Shown piece after piece: positions 24,879 to 32,834 of a stretch of DNA of 64,000 bases. The stretch covers positions 1-64,000 of the forward strand of contig JACVCJ010000021.1 in the NCBI GenBank assembly GCA_016742095.1. Direction: 5' to 3'. The translations under genes and the position numbers were made by a program. This stretch comes from Bacteroidia bacterium (GTDB lineage Bacteria > Bacteroidota > Bacteroidia > CAIKAF01). The first letter of the stretch is position 1. Every line of letters starts with the position of its first letter. A model generated the notes under the pieces. It searched no databases and was not told the DNA's origin. It was given only the letters and a program-made list of their open reading frames with translations.

Positions 24879-25027
24879 TCAGCCCCCCGTTCAAAAAAAC
24901 CCATACCCTCTTCTACCTGCAGACCTTTTTTCCAGCAGAACCGCCTGCAATCCACCACCGTTACAGATTTTTTGTATCTTAGTTCTTACGTGGTAACATG
25001 CCTTGCCGCCCCGAACAGAACTTGCCC

Positions 25028-26797
25028 ATGCAAAAACACCGGAAACTATCTTGTACAACGATACTGCTTTGTCTATGCTGCAGTATCTCCCTGCATAAGG
25101 CCCATGCCCAGTCCGGCTACCGGGTCCTGTTCCTCGGCAACAGCTATACCAATGTAAATAACCTGCCGCAAATGGTACACGATGTGGCGCTGTCCGCCGG
25201 CGATACGCTTGTTTTCGACAGTCATGCCCCCGGTGGTTACCAGCTGGCAGATCATGTTACGGACGTTACAAGTCAGAATAAAATAGCGGCCGGTGGCTGG
25301 GATTATGTGGTGATGCAGGGACAGAGCCAGGAACCGGTTATCCAGTATAGCGTGTTCAGCAACGGCGGTATGACCCTGTACAATCTTATACGGCAGCATA
25401 ATTCCTGCGCCGTGGTGATGCCCTATATGACCTGGGGCCGCAAAAACGGCGATGCACTGAACTGCGCCGCCTTTCCCCTCATGTGCACGTACGAGGGCAT
25501 GGACAGCACCCTGAGGAACCGCTACCTGAGCCTTACGGCCTCCATAAACGGTGAAGTATCCCCGGTTTCCGTGGTGTGGAACTACCTGCGTCAGAACCAT
25601 CCGGGTATCGAACTGTACCAGGCAGACGAAAGTCACCCGTCCCTGGCAGGCACCTACGCTGCGGCCTGTTGCTTTTATGCCGCCCTTTTCAAAAAAGATC
25701 CGACACTGATCACAGCCAACGCCGGCCTCAGTACCGCCGATGCCTCCGCGATACGTCATGCAGTAAAAACACAGGTCTTCGACCAGCTGCCGCTCTGGGA
25801 TTTTAAAAAACTCCCGGTCTCCGGCTTCAGTTACCAGACCGGGGCGGGAAGCAACCAGGTCATTTTCAACCCTTCGGGCCATAATGTACGACAAAGTTAT
25901 GCCTGGGATTTCGGGGACGGCAACACCTCTGCACTGCCCAACCCGGTACACTCCTATGCTACCGACGGCAGCTATACCGTTACGTTAACCACCACCAACT
26001 GCGATCTGCAGGGCCAGTACAGCAGCACTTCGGATACAGTGATCCAGTTCTGCAACCATACGCCTTCCGTTTACACAGCGCATCCCTGGCTATGCAATTA
26101 CGATACGCTCCGCACACAGGCCGCAGATTCCTACCAGTGGTTCATGAACGGCGTTCCTTTACCCGAGACCGCACAGTACCTGGCAGATTATGCCCGTTAC
26201 GGGATCTCGGGCTTTTCGGTCAAGACCACGCTGAACGGCTGCACCGAATTATCCCCCGTATTTCAAAACATGCCGGAATTCTCCGGTTACTATTTTGATG
26301 GCATCGGGGACCCCTGCGCCGGAGATACGGTAGCCTTTGCCGTACTGCATATAAACGGCGCCCTGTCCGGCTCCGAACAGATACGCTGGTTCAAAAACCA
26401 TATACTGCTGCCGGGCATGAACGACCAGGACACCCTGCTGATCACTGCTTCGGGTATATACGAATGCAAAGTGGCAGACCCCGCTTCCGTTTGTCCTTCA
26501 GATACGACCTATGCCATCCTGGAGTTCGATTGTGACGTAAGCAGTATAGCGGAAAATGTACCCGGACCAGCAGGACTGCTCTTTCCCAATCCGGCCTCCG
26601 AGACCCTGAACATAAGCCTCCCCGCATACCCGGCGCAGGGAACCATCGAACTGTATGATATGACCGGACATTTACGGAAGCAGGTACCCCTGACTGCTGC
26701 AAGCACACAGATCGATATTGCCGGACTGCCGGGCGGATTGTATTACATCCGGCTGAAAAACAGCAATATGCCGGCACTTAAGTTTATTAAACGCTAA
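25028..26797 (+). CDS. secreted SGNH/GDSL-type hydrolase with PKD domain and T9SS tail
   Basis: The 589-residue protein is taken from ATG 25028 (MQKHRKLSCTTILLCLCCSI, signal peptide). A longer frame starts at 24998. The N-terminal domain (about 30-250) begins VLFLGNSYTNVNNLP, block I of SGNH hydrolases with the Ser in GNSYT. It has the block V motif DESHPSLAGTYAAA with the Asp-x-x-His pair, so it looks catalytically complete. A PKD domain (YAWDFGDGNTSALPNPVHSY), an Ig-like region with paired cysteines and a type A sorting domain (LLFPNPASETLNI) follow. It is probably a carbohydrate or lipid esterase outside the cell. The exact substrate is unknown. Confidence 0.88.
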   Translation: MQKHRKLSCTTILLCLCCSISLHKAHAQSGYRVLFLGNSYTNVNNLPQMVHDVALSAGDTLVFDSHAPGGYQLADHVTDVTSQNKIAAGGWDYVVMQGQSQEPVIQYSVFSNGGMTLYNLIRQHNSCAVVMPYMTWGRKNGDALNCAAFPLMCTYEGMDSTLRNRYLSLTASINGEVSPVSVVWNYLRQNHPGIELYQADESHPSLAGTYAAACCFYAALFKKDPTLITANAGLSTADASAIRHAVKTQVFDQLPLWDFKKLPVSGFSYQTGAGSNQVIFNPSGHNVRQSYAWDFGDGNTSALPNPVHSYATDGSYTVTLTTTNCDLQGQYSSTSDTVIQFCNHTPSVYTAHPWLCNYDTLRTQAADSYQWFMNGVPLPETAQYLADYARYGISGFSVKTTLNGCTELSPVFQNMPEFSGYYFDGIGDPCAGDTVAFAVLHINGALSGSEQIRWFKNHILLPGMNDQDTLLITASGIYECKVADPASVCPSDTTYAILEFDCDVSSIAENVPGPAGLLFPNPASETLNISLPAYPAQGTIELYDMTGHLRKQVPLTAASTQIDIAGLPGGLYYIRLKNSNMPALKFIKR

Positions 26798-26942
26798 ACA
26801 GGTTCGGGCCCGGGTGAGCCTCTGACCGATACCAGAGCGCCGCTGAATATCTTCTGAGGAGAAAACAAATTAACATTTTCTCAAAACAATAAGTTTCTTA
26901 TTTACAATGACTTAACCCAAAAGTACATTTGCGCCTTTCTCA

Positions 26943-26967
26943 TCAAAGTGTATTTTTCACACTAAAA
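26943..26967. promoter_or_regulatory. operator-like inverted repeat 1 (GTGT-N7-ACAC)
   Basis: GTGT at 26948-26951 and ACAC at 26959-26962 are separated by 7 bases, inside a wider imperfect palindrome. The left arm TCAAAGTGTA reappears inverted in the second site at 27010-27019. It lies just upstream of the -33 box of the Nudix regulator gene. Confidence 0.65.
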
Positions 26968-26970
26968 TTC

Positions 26971-27000
26971 TTGCATATTCAAAAACAGCCCTTATCTTTG
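26971..27000 (+). promoter_or_regulatory. promoter of the Nudix/kptA operon
   Basis: TTG at 26971-26973 and TATCTTTG at 26993-27000, 19 bases apart, form a textbook Bacteroidota promoter 24 bases before the ATG at 27024. It is bracketed by the two GTGT-N7-ACAC sites, an arrangement expected for autorepression. Confidence 0.8.
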
Positions 27001-27019
27001 TGTCATAATTACACTTTGA
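27000..27019. promoter_or_regulatory. operator-like inverted repeat 2 (GTGT-N7-ACAC)
   Basis: GTGT at 27000-27003 and ACAC at 27011-27014 with 7 bases between, overlapping the expected transcription start. Its right arm TACACTTTGA is the exact inverse of the left arm of site 1. Bound protein here would block the promoter. Confidence 0.65.
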
Positions 27020-27023
27020 AAGC

Positions 27024-27710
27024 ATGTATCACTATGAATATGAAAGACCGGCCCTGGCCACGGACTGTGTGATCTTCGGGTTCGACGGCGCAGAACTGAA
27101 GCTGCTGCTCCTGCAACGCGAAAAAGCACCGTTCCGGGACACCTGGGCATTACCGGGCGGTTTTGTGTACATGCACGAGACCACCGAGGCCGCCGCCAAA
27201 AGGATACTGCTGGAAAAAGCCGGTATCCGCAACGTATTCATCGAGCAGTTGTATACGTTCAGTGAAATTGACCGCGACCCGCGCGAACGGATCGTTTCCG
27301 TGGCCTATTTTGCCCTGGTCAGTACCACCCAGTTCCGGCTTATTGCCGGGCGCGATACCATACAGGCCGGATGGCATCCGATCTCTGCCCTGCCGCAACT
27401 GGGCTTCGATCACCGCAACATCGTTTCCCTGGCCGTGGACCGTCTCCGGGGAAAAGTGCGCTACCAGCCCGTAGGCTTTGAGCTGCTGGACGAAAAATTT
27501 ACGTTGAGCCAGCTGCAGGCCCTGTACGAAGCCATACTGCAAAACCCGGTGGATAAACGCAATTTCCGCAAAAAACTGCTGGGCATGGGCTTGCTGAAAC
27601 AGCTGGACGAAAAGGAACAGAACGTGCCGCGCAAAGCCGCCTTTTACTACAGTTTCGATAAAAAAGCCTATAAAGAACTCACGAAAAAAGGGTTCCATTT
27701 TGAACTCTGA
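27024..27710 (+). CDS. NrtR-like transcriptional regulator with degenerate Nudix domain
   Basis: The 228-residue protein has an N-terminal Nudix fold (about 10-145) and a C-terminal winged-helix region (about 150-225, FELLDEKFTLSQLQALYEAI). This is the architecture of NrtR/AraR-type Nudix regulators. The Nudix box GFVYMHETTEAAAKRILLEK keeps the G-x5-E start but lacks the catalytic REUxEE core (RILLEK instead), so hydrolysis is unlikely and ligand sensing is likely. NrtR proteins bind ADP-ribose or NAD-derived ligands. Others in Bacteroidota sense sugars. Here the next gene encodes KptA, which generates an ADP-ribose cyclic phosphate, so an ADP-ribose-type effector is an attractive inference. 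Two matching inverted repeats flank its promoter. Confidence 0.88.
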   Translation: MYHYEYERPALATDCVIFGFDGAELKLLLLQREKAPFRDTWALPGGFVYMHETTEAAAKRILLEKAGIRNVFIEQLYTFSEIDRDPRERIVSVAYFALVSTTQFRLIAGRDTIQAGWHPISALPQLGFDHRNIVSLAVDRLRGKVRYQPVGFELLDEKFTLSQLQALYEAILQNPVDKRNFRKKLLGMGLLKQLDEKEQNVPRKAAFYYSFDKKAYKELTKKGFHFEL

Positions 27711-27740
27711 ACAAGAACAAACCCTAAAATCACATCAACC

Positions 27741-28298
27741 ATGAAAGACCTGAAACACATAAGCAAATTCCTGAGCCTGGTGCTCAGGCACAAACCCGAA
27801 AAGATCGGCCTCACACTGGACGCCAATGGCTGGGCCAACGTAGACGAACTGCTCCAAAAGATCAGCCGTAATGGCGTCTCTCTCGACTTTGAAACCCTGG
27901 AACAGGTGGTGATCAGCAATGACAAACAACGCTTTGCCTTCAGTGAGGACCTCTCCCGCATACGCGCCAACCAGGGTCATACCGTGCAGGTTGACCTGGA
28001 ATATGAGGCGCTGGTACCGCCTGCCTTCCTGTACCACGGCACGGTGCCTAAATTCCTGGACGCCATACAGGCACAGGGCTTGCAAAAAATGCAGCGCCTG
28101 CACGTGCACCTGAGCGCAGACCTGGAGACAGCCCTCAAAGTGGGCGGCCGGCGCGGTAAACCGGTGATCCTGAAAGTAGATACCGAACGCATGCACGCAG
28201 ACGGTTTTGCTTTTTACCGCTCGAAAAATGGCGTATGGCTCTGCGAAGAAGTACCCGCCCGTTATATCAATTTTACCTATGAAACGAAGCAGTCCTGA
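27741..28298 (+). CDS. kptA: RNA 2'-phosphotransferase KptA/Tpt1
   Basis: The 185-residue length is typical of bacterial Tpt1. The N-terminal winged-helix-like domain begins ISKFLSLVLRHKPEKIGL with the conserved Arg-His pair and continues LDANGWANVDELL. The ADP-ribosyltransferase-like lobe has FLYHGTVPKFLDAI, RLHVHLSAD and GRRGKPVILKVD, which contain the family's His and Arg residues. The enzyme transfers an internal RNA 2'-phosphate to NAD+, releasing nicotinamide and ADP-ribose 1'',2''-cyclic phosphate. Some homologues also ADP-ribosylate RNA or DNA 5' ends. Bacteria have no known tRNA splicing that makes this phosphate. The gene is second in the operon, and its 3' end overlaps the dioxygenase gene by 20 bases. 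Confidence 0.94.
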   Translation: MKDLKHISKFLSLVLRHKPEKIGLTLDANGWANVDELLQKISRNGVSLDFETLEQVVISNDKQRFAFSEDLSRIRANQGHTVQVDLEYEALVPPAFLYHGTVPKFLDAIQAQGLQKMQRLHVHLSADLETALKVGGRRGKPVILKVDTERMHADGFAFYRSKNGVWLCEEVPARYINFTYETKQS

Positions 28299-28827
28299 AC
28301 CCAATCTCTATCTCATCGAAGATTTCCTGTCCCCGCAGGAATGCGACGAGCTGATCATCTGGAGCGAACAGCACGGTTTCGAAGAAGCGAAAGTGCAGCT
28401 GGAAGGCCGGGAGGTCATGCTTAAAAGCGTGCGGAACAATGCCCGGATCGTATTTACCGATCATAGCCTGGCGCAGCGCCTCTGGGAGCGGTTTCGTCCC
28501 TTTGCCGTGCAGGAATTCGCCGGCAGCATCGTCAGCGGTTTTAACGAACGCTTCCGCTTTTACCGCTATGAACCGGGACAACGCTTCAAAAAGCACCGCG
28601 ACGGGAGTTATGTACGCAGTGAAAAAGAAGCCAGTTTTTTTACCTTTATGATCTATCTGAACGACGATTTTGAAGGCGGAGAGACCACTTTCGAAAAGCA
28701 CAGCATAAAACCCCGTAAAGGCATGGCCCTGATTTTTGAACATCCGCTGAAACACGCGGGCGAACCCGTAACCCGCGGGATAAAATATGCGTTACGGACC
28801 GATATTATGTATACGCTGACAAAATGA
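28279..28827 (+). CDS. 2-oxoglutarate/Fe(II)-dependent dioxygenase (prolyl 4-hydroxylase-like)
   Basis: The 182-residue protein is taken from ATG 28279 (MKRSSPEPNLYLIEDFLSPQ). The double-stranded beta-helix core has the iron ligands His-x-Asp in FKKHRDGSYV and the distal His in FEHPLKHAGEPV. A Lys/Arg in the following KYALRTDIMY strand can bind the 2-oxoglutarate carboxylate. FEGGETTF is the usual P4H-type loop. The substrate is unknown: protein side chains or nucleic acid are both possible. It overlaps kptA by 20 bases and shares ATGA with the phosphatase gene, so it is tightly bound into this operon. The longer frame from 28207 lies inside kptA and is not used. Confidence 0.9.
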   Translation: MKRSSPEPNLYLIEDFLSPQECDELIIWSEQHGFEEAKVQLEGREVMLKSVRNNARIVFTDHSLAQRLWERFRPFAVQEFAGSIVSGFNERFRFYRYEPGQRFKKHRDGSYVRSEKEASFFTFMIYLNDDFEGGETTFEKHSIKPRKGMALIFEHPLKHAGEPVTRGIKYALRTDIMYTLTK

Positions 28828-29555
28828 AAAAAAGAACACTGGTCGTAGGAGATATTCACGGAGCGTACAAAGCGCTGCGGCAGGTGCTGGACAGGGCCGG
28901 GCTACGCACGGACGACACCCTGGTCTTCCTGGGTGATTATGTGGACGGATGGAGCGAAAGCCGGGAAGTGATCACTTACCTGCTGGAACTGGCCGAAAAA
29001 CAGCCCTGCATCTTTATCCGGGGAAATCACGATACCTGGTGCGAAAACTGGCTCACCACAGGCGAATTGTCCGATACCTGGCTTTTACACGGTGGTGCGC
29101 TGACCGTGCAGGGCTATGTGGCTGTGAGTCCGGAAGAAAAGGAAAAACACCTCGCCTTCTTCAGCCGGATGCAGCATTACCACATCGATGCACAGAACCG
29201 CCTGTTCATCCATGCCGGTTTTTCTTCGATGCACGGTCCCGCACACGAAGTATATACATCGAACTACAGCTGGGACCGCACCCTCTGGGAAACCGCCCTG
29301 GCCACGGATAAACAGCTGAACAGGGATTCCCCGCTGTATCCCAGACGCCTGAAACACTTTGCTGAAATTTACATCGGGCACACGCCTACCACAAATTACG
29401 GCACAGAACTGCCTATGAACGGCATGAACGTATGGGATCTCGATACCGGCGCCGCATTTACGGGGAAACTGAGCGTGCTGGATATCGACAGCAAGGAATT
29501 CTGGCAGAGCGATACCGTGCAGAGCCTCTACCCGGGTGAACGCGGAAGAAATTAA
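28824..29555 (+). CDS. PPP-family metallophosphatase (Ser/Thr phosphatase or ApaH-like)
   Basis: The 243-residue enzyme has all metal-binding blocks of the calcineurin-like PPP class: VVGDIHGAYKAL, FLGDYVDGWSESRE, IRGNHDTWCENW, a distal His in FIHAGFSSMHG and GHTPTTNYG near the end. Relatives are the bacteriophage lambda protein phosphatase and ApaH, which cuts diadenosine polyphosphates. Its start overlaps the dioxygenase stop (ATGA). In this operon a role in removing a phosphate from RNA ends or from the ADP-ribose cyclic phosphate made by KptA is plausible but is inference. Confidence 0.92.
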   Translation: MKKRTLVVGDIHGAYKALRQVLDRAGLRTDDTLVFLGDYVDGWSESREVITYLLELAEKQPCIFIRGNHDTWCENWLTTGELSDTWLLHGGALTVQGYVAVSPEEKEKHLAFFSRMQHYHIDAQNRLFIHAGFSSMHGPAHEVYTSNYSWDRTLWETALATDKQLNRDSPLYPRRLKHFAEIYIGHTPTTNYGTELPMNGMNVWDLDTGAAFTGKLSVLDIDSKEFWQSDTVQSLYPGERGRN

Positions 29556-29617
29556 GCGACCGGTAAAAAAGTGCTCGTTTTTTTCTATCTTTCCCTTTTA
29601 ACCTAAAACTGTTTATC

Positions 29618-29821
29618 ATGCCCGAAATTACATGTCCCCAGTGCGACGGAAGCGGCTGTATCACCTGCCGCGGATGTCAGGGTGACGTCTTCAATATACT
29701 GCAGCCCGATGAACCCGGCTATAAGAAAAAAAGCTTTAACAAACGTACCTGCGAAACCTGCAATGGCCGTAAAACACAGGTCTGCTTCCGCTGCAACGGC
29801 AAAGGCCGCGTACGGTTGTAA
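29618..29821 (+). CDS. DnaJ-type CxxCxG zinc-binding mini-protein
   Basis: The 67-residue protein contains CPQCDGSGCITCRGC in the first third and CETCNGRKTQVCFRCNGKG near the end, which pair as the two halves of a DnaJ-type zinc ribbon (CxxCxG). There is no signal peptide or J domain. It begins 62 bases after the phosphatase gene, with a near-consensus -7 (TATCTTTC at about 29586) in the gap, so it may be a semi-independent last member of the operon. It could be an RNA- or protein-binding helper. The function is not known. Confidence 0.75.
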   Translation: MPEITCPQCDGSGCITCRGCQGDVFNILQPDEPGYKKKSFNKRTCETCNGRKTQVCFRCNGKGRVRL

Positions 29822-29823
29822 GA

Positions 29824-30591
29824 TCAGTGCCGGCTGAGGTAATAGGTATAGGAATCGGAGGAGGAACCGCCCTGCAATGTGGCCCGGCGTCCGTCGGTAA
29901 ATACCAGGCGCAGGCGTTCACTGAAGCCTTCTTCACCGGCTTTGGACGGACTCAGGAAAATGATCCAGCTGCCCTCTTCATCCTCGCGCAGCAACCAGCG
30001 GCAATGCAGTTTTACCTCATCCGGTTCCGACAGTGTAAATGTGCCGTCCTCACCGAAATGGTACTGCGTTCCAAAACGGTTGCGCTGCATAAATTCTTCG
30101 GCCGTATTGTAGATAAATGTAGAATCGAGCGTCCATTTGCCGCGCAGCTGCACCCGTTTGCCCTCCGGGCTCAACGCCACCGAGTCCTGCAGCGGTTCCA
30201 GCTCCGGGATCACGGAACGGGCCGGCATCAGTTCGTAACGTTTGCGGCTCATATGAAAGCGGCCCGGTACTGCCGGCGCATATTCGTAAAAGTTCGCCAG
30301 GTCCACCAGCATGGAATCTTCGTGCAACAGGTAAAATTCGTTCAGTGTTCCCGACGACTCCTTAAAGCCCGAAAGCAGTTGTACGGTATCGTTGCTCATA
30401 GTATAGCTGCCGCTGAATACCGGGTTCCCGAAATGCCCGGAAGAAGTGCGTTCGTAGGTACCGTCATCACGGAACGTGTAGGTCCAGGAGGTCATTGCCC
30501 ATGAACCGCTGAAGGTCTGCTCCATCAGCTGTGCATGTATCCTGTGGCCGAAGAGGGTCATCATCAGCAGGTAAGCCAGGCGTATGTACAT
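29824..30591 (-). CDS. secreted lipocalin-like hypothetical protein
   Basis: The 255-residue protein has a signal peptide ending near HRIHAQ. It has two repeats of a beta-rich motif of the Bacteroidota lipocalin-like type (SGSWAMTSWTYTFRDDGTYE near residue 30 and GKWTLDSTFIYNTAEE, then YHFGEDGTFTLSE near residue 190), so it is probably two similar beta domains. No catalytic motif is seen. It is convergent with the CxxCxG gene (2-base gap) and divergent from the esterase gene. I cannot assign a function. Confidence 0.75.
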   Translation of the reverse strand: MYIRLAYLLMMTLFGHRIHAQLMEQTFSGSWAMTSWTYTFRDDGTYERTSSGHFGNPVFSGSYTMSNDTVQLLSGFKESSGTLNEFYLLHEDSMLVDLANFYEYAPAVPGRFHMSRKRYELMPARSVIPELEPLQDSVALSPEGKRVQLRGKWTLDSTFIYNTAEEFMQRNRFGTQYHFGEDGTFTLSEPDEVKLHCRWLLREDEEGSWIIFLSPSKAGEEGFSERLRLVFTDGRRATLQGGSSSDSYTYYLSRH

Positions 30592-30818
30592 ATATATCGT
30601 GGTTGCTTTAGTCGCACCGTAAGCCGGTCACACAGACACTTTTTACCCGTTCCCTGTTTATCTTCCCCTTTTTCTCCGTGTGCCCGTTCCGTTATTTAAA
30701 TATACATAAAAAACAGCTGATTACCAGCAGCTAAACCATAAAACTTCATGAAAAAATAATGTCTTCCTGCCTTCAGAGAACCGGTGATCCCCTCTCCGTG
30801 CCATTTACACGAAATATT

Positions 30819-30826
30819 TATATTTG
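30819..30826 (+). promoter_or_regulatory. candidate -7 element for the esterase gene
   Basis: TATATTTG, a perfect TAnnTTTG match, lies 81 bases before the ATG at 30908. The 30592-30907 gap (316 bases) otherwise holds no gene or hairpin that I can support. No -33 TTG is visible. Confidence 0.45.
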
Positions 30827-30907
30827 TTGACAGCCGGTCTTATGCGGACAGCCTTCAACACCGGCAATTTAAATCATACACATCTGTACAGATTAATTAG
30901 TATACTT

Positions 30908-31735
30908 ATGAATTCAATTCGATATATATACGTTTTTTCGGCGATTTTTATTACACTCTGCGGCCTGCAGGCTCAGAAGCCATTAGAAATAGGCAAACAG
31001 GAAGAATTCCACTCCGAAATACTCGGCGAAAAACGTATACTCAACGTATATATTCCTGATGAATATACGCAGATCCCAGCGACCACCTTCCCCTGCCTTT
31101 ACGTACTCGACGGCTCGCGGAACGAAGACTTCCTGCACATCGTAGGCCTGGCCCAGTTCTACAGGCTTATCGGGGCCATGCCGCCCACCATCGTAATAGG
31201 GATCGCCAATGTAGACCGCAGACGTGATTTTACCTTTCCGACCAGCGTGGAAAAAGATAAAAAGGATTTCCCGACCACCGGCGGTTCCGAAGCCTTCCGG
31301 CGTTTTATCAAAGAAGAACTGCAGCCTTTCGTGGAAGAAAAATATGGCCGGGGCTCCAAACGTATACTCATCGGTCAGTCTCTGGGCGGCCTCCTGGCCT
31401 GTGAAATACTGCTGAAGGACCGCGACCTGTTCGACACCTATATGATCGTAAGTCCCAGCCTGTGGTGGGATAACGGCTCTTTGCTGAAAGAAGTGGCTCC
31501 GCTCATAGAGAATTCCCGGCATTTCCCGGCCGAAGTTTTTGTTTCGGCAGGTCACGAGGGTCGCATTATGCAGCGCGACGCCCGTAAACTGTACCAGCTG
31601 CTGCAGAAACAACGCAGGAACAAGATCGACCCGCATTTCAGTTACCTGCGTAATGAAGATCACCTGACCATACTGCACCAGGCCCTTTACCAGAACCTGC
31701 GCATGCTGTACCCGTTAAAAAAGGCGGAGAACTAA
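30908..31735 (+). CDS. secreted esterase of the enterochelin-esterase/esterase D type
   Basis: The 275-residue protein starts at MNSIRYIYVFSAIFITL, a signal peptide ending near GLQAQ. A longer frame starts at 30824. The PF00756-type alpha/beta-hydrolase fold shows the early strand motif LNVYIPDEYTQIPATTFPCL and the nucleophile elbow IGQSLGGLLACEI. The acid is probably in the VSAGHEGRIMQRD strand, and the final His lies in NEDHLTILHQAL. Family members cleave iron-siderophore esters, formyl-glutathione or acetylated sugars. The substrate here is not determined. It overlaps the convergent regulator gene by 4 bases. Confidence 0.88.
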   Translation: MNSIRYIYVFSAIFITLCGLQAQKPLEIGKQEEFHSEILGEKRILNVYIPDEYTQIPATTFPCLYVLDGSRNEDFLHIVGLAQFYRLIGAMPPTIVIGIANVDRRRDFTFPTSVEKDKKDFPTTGGSEAFRRFIKEELQPFVEEKYGRGSKRILIGQSLGGLLACEILLKDRDLFDTYMIVSPSLWWDNGSLLKEVAPLIENSRHFPAEVFVSAGHEGRIMQRDARKLYQLLQKQRRNKIDPHFSYLRNEDHLTILHQALYQNLRMLYPLKKAEN

Positions 31736-32715
31736 AGCGCCACGGCTTCCTTGTTGTATTTGTTGCGGTAGTCGATGGGCGACATGCCCGTAATTTTTTT
31801 GAATACCTCGCGGAAAGCCTTTACGTCCGAATAACCCACGCCGTACATCACCTCATTGATGTTCATGCGCGTACTTTCCAGGTTTTTCTTGGCCGCTTCG
31901 ATCTTTACACGTTGTATGTATTCCACCACGGTATTGGCGGTGGCCTTTTTAAAACGACGCTCGAAGTTACGGCGACTCAGGGCCGCTCCCGACAGCAGTT
32001 CGTCCACCGTGATGCGTTCGGTATAGTTCTGTTCAATGAATTCCTGCGCCCGGATCACGGCATCGTCGTTATGGTCCTTCTGTCCGCTGAACATAATAAA
32101 GGGCGACTGGCTGTGCCGTTCAATATCGATCATAAAGGCCTTGGCGATGAGAATGGCCATATCGCGGCCCGCGTTCTTCTCCACGAGGTACAGCAGCAGG
32201 TTCAGGTACGAGTAGGCCCCGCCGCTGGTGTAAATACCGCCGGCTTCGGTCATGATGCGGTCGTCGAGCAGTTCCACTTCGGGGTACATATTGCGGAACT
32301 CGTTGGCAAAACGCCAGTGCGTGGTACAGGGCTTACCATTGAGCAGCCCGGTGGCGGCCAGGAAGAACGCACCGAGGCAAAAACTGGCTATTTCGGCACC
32401 ATTGTTGTACTGTTCCCGGATCCATTCCAGGAAGGGGCTGTTTTCGGCAACGGCACTGCGCACATCGCCGAACAGGGCCGGGATAATGATAAGGTCTGTT
32501 TTCGGCACCTCCCCGATGAGCAGGTCCGGACTTACGGTAAACAGGCCGTTGCGTTGCGTATTGGCCCGGGAAAGTCCCACCAGCTGCACGTCAAAAAGGG
32601 GCTCCTGTCCCATACTCCGCCGGAAACTGTTCACTTCCGACAGAATATGATGGGTCCCCTCGATATTACTCAGGCTGCTATGTCCCTGTGGGATAAGAAT
32701 CGACACATGCTTCAT
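31732..32715 (-). CDS. AraC-family regulator with DJ-1/PfpI sensor domain
   Basis: The 327-residue protein combines an N-terminal DJ-1/PfpI-like domain (about 1-190, with ASFCLGAFFLAATGLLNGKP carrying the Cys elbow) with a C-terminal AraC helix-turn-helix pair (about 225-320, RITVDELLSGAALSRRNFER and MYGVGYSDVKAFREVFKKI). This is the FtrA/GlxA-type layout, in which the DJ-1-like part senses a small molecule or redox state. It is convergent with the esterase and divergent from the SRPBCC gene. A direct link to either is not shown. Confidence 0.93.
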   Translation of the reverse strand: MKHVSILIPQGHSSLSNIEGTHHILSEVNSFRRSMGQEPLFDVQLVGLSRANTQRNGLFTVSPDLLIGEVPKTDLIIIPALFGDVRSAVAENSPFLEWIREQYNNGAEIASFCLGAFFLAATGLLNGKPCTTHWRFANEFRNMYPEVELLDDRIMTEAGGIYTSGGAYSYLNLLLYLVEKNAGRDMAILIAKAFMIDIERHSQSPFIMFSGQKDHNDDAVIRAQEFIEQNYTERITVDELLSGAALSRRNFERRFKKATANTVVEYIQRVKIEAAKKNLESTRMNINEVMYGVGYSDVKAFREVFKKITGMSPIDYRNKYNKEAVAL

Positions 32716-32719
32716 TTTT

Positions 32720-32727
32720 CAAAGATA
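32720..32727 (-). promoter_or_regulatory. candidate -7 element at the AraC-type gene start
   Basis: The minus strand reads TATCTTTG only 5 bases before the ATG at 32715, so transcription would begin at or near the start codon and the mRNA would be almost leaderless. No -33 element is seen, so this may be a chance match. Confidence 0.35.
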
Positions 32728-32797
32728 GACAAAAAAATTGCCGCATTTTCCCCCTGATCTTGTCGCGTTTACACCCGCTTTTTCCGGAAGACCGCCC

Positions 32798-32805
32798 TAA
32801 CTTTG
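32798..32805 (+). promoter_or_regulatory. candidate -7 element for the SRPBCC gene
   Basis: TAACTTTG matches TAnnTTTG and lies 29 bases before the ATG at 32835. It rules against the longer frame starting at 32760. Confidence 0.5.
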
Positions 32806-32834
32806 CAGAAAGCGAAAACATAAAAATAAAAGAT

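Noticed and set aside
21556-25027. tRNA 3'-end duplication or integrase marking an island boundary
   Set aside because: No direct repeat of the tRNA 3' end and no recombinase gene are visible, so integration is only suggested by position.
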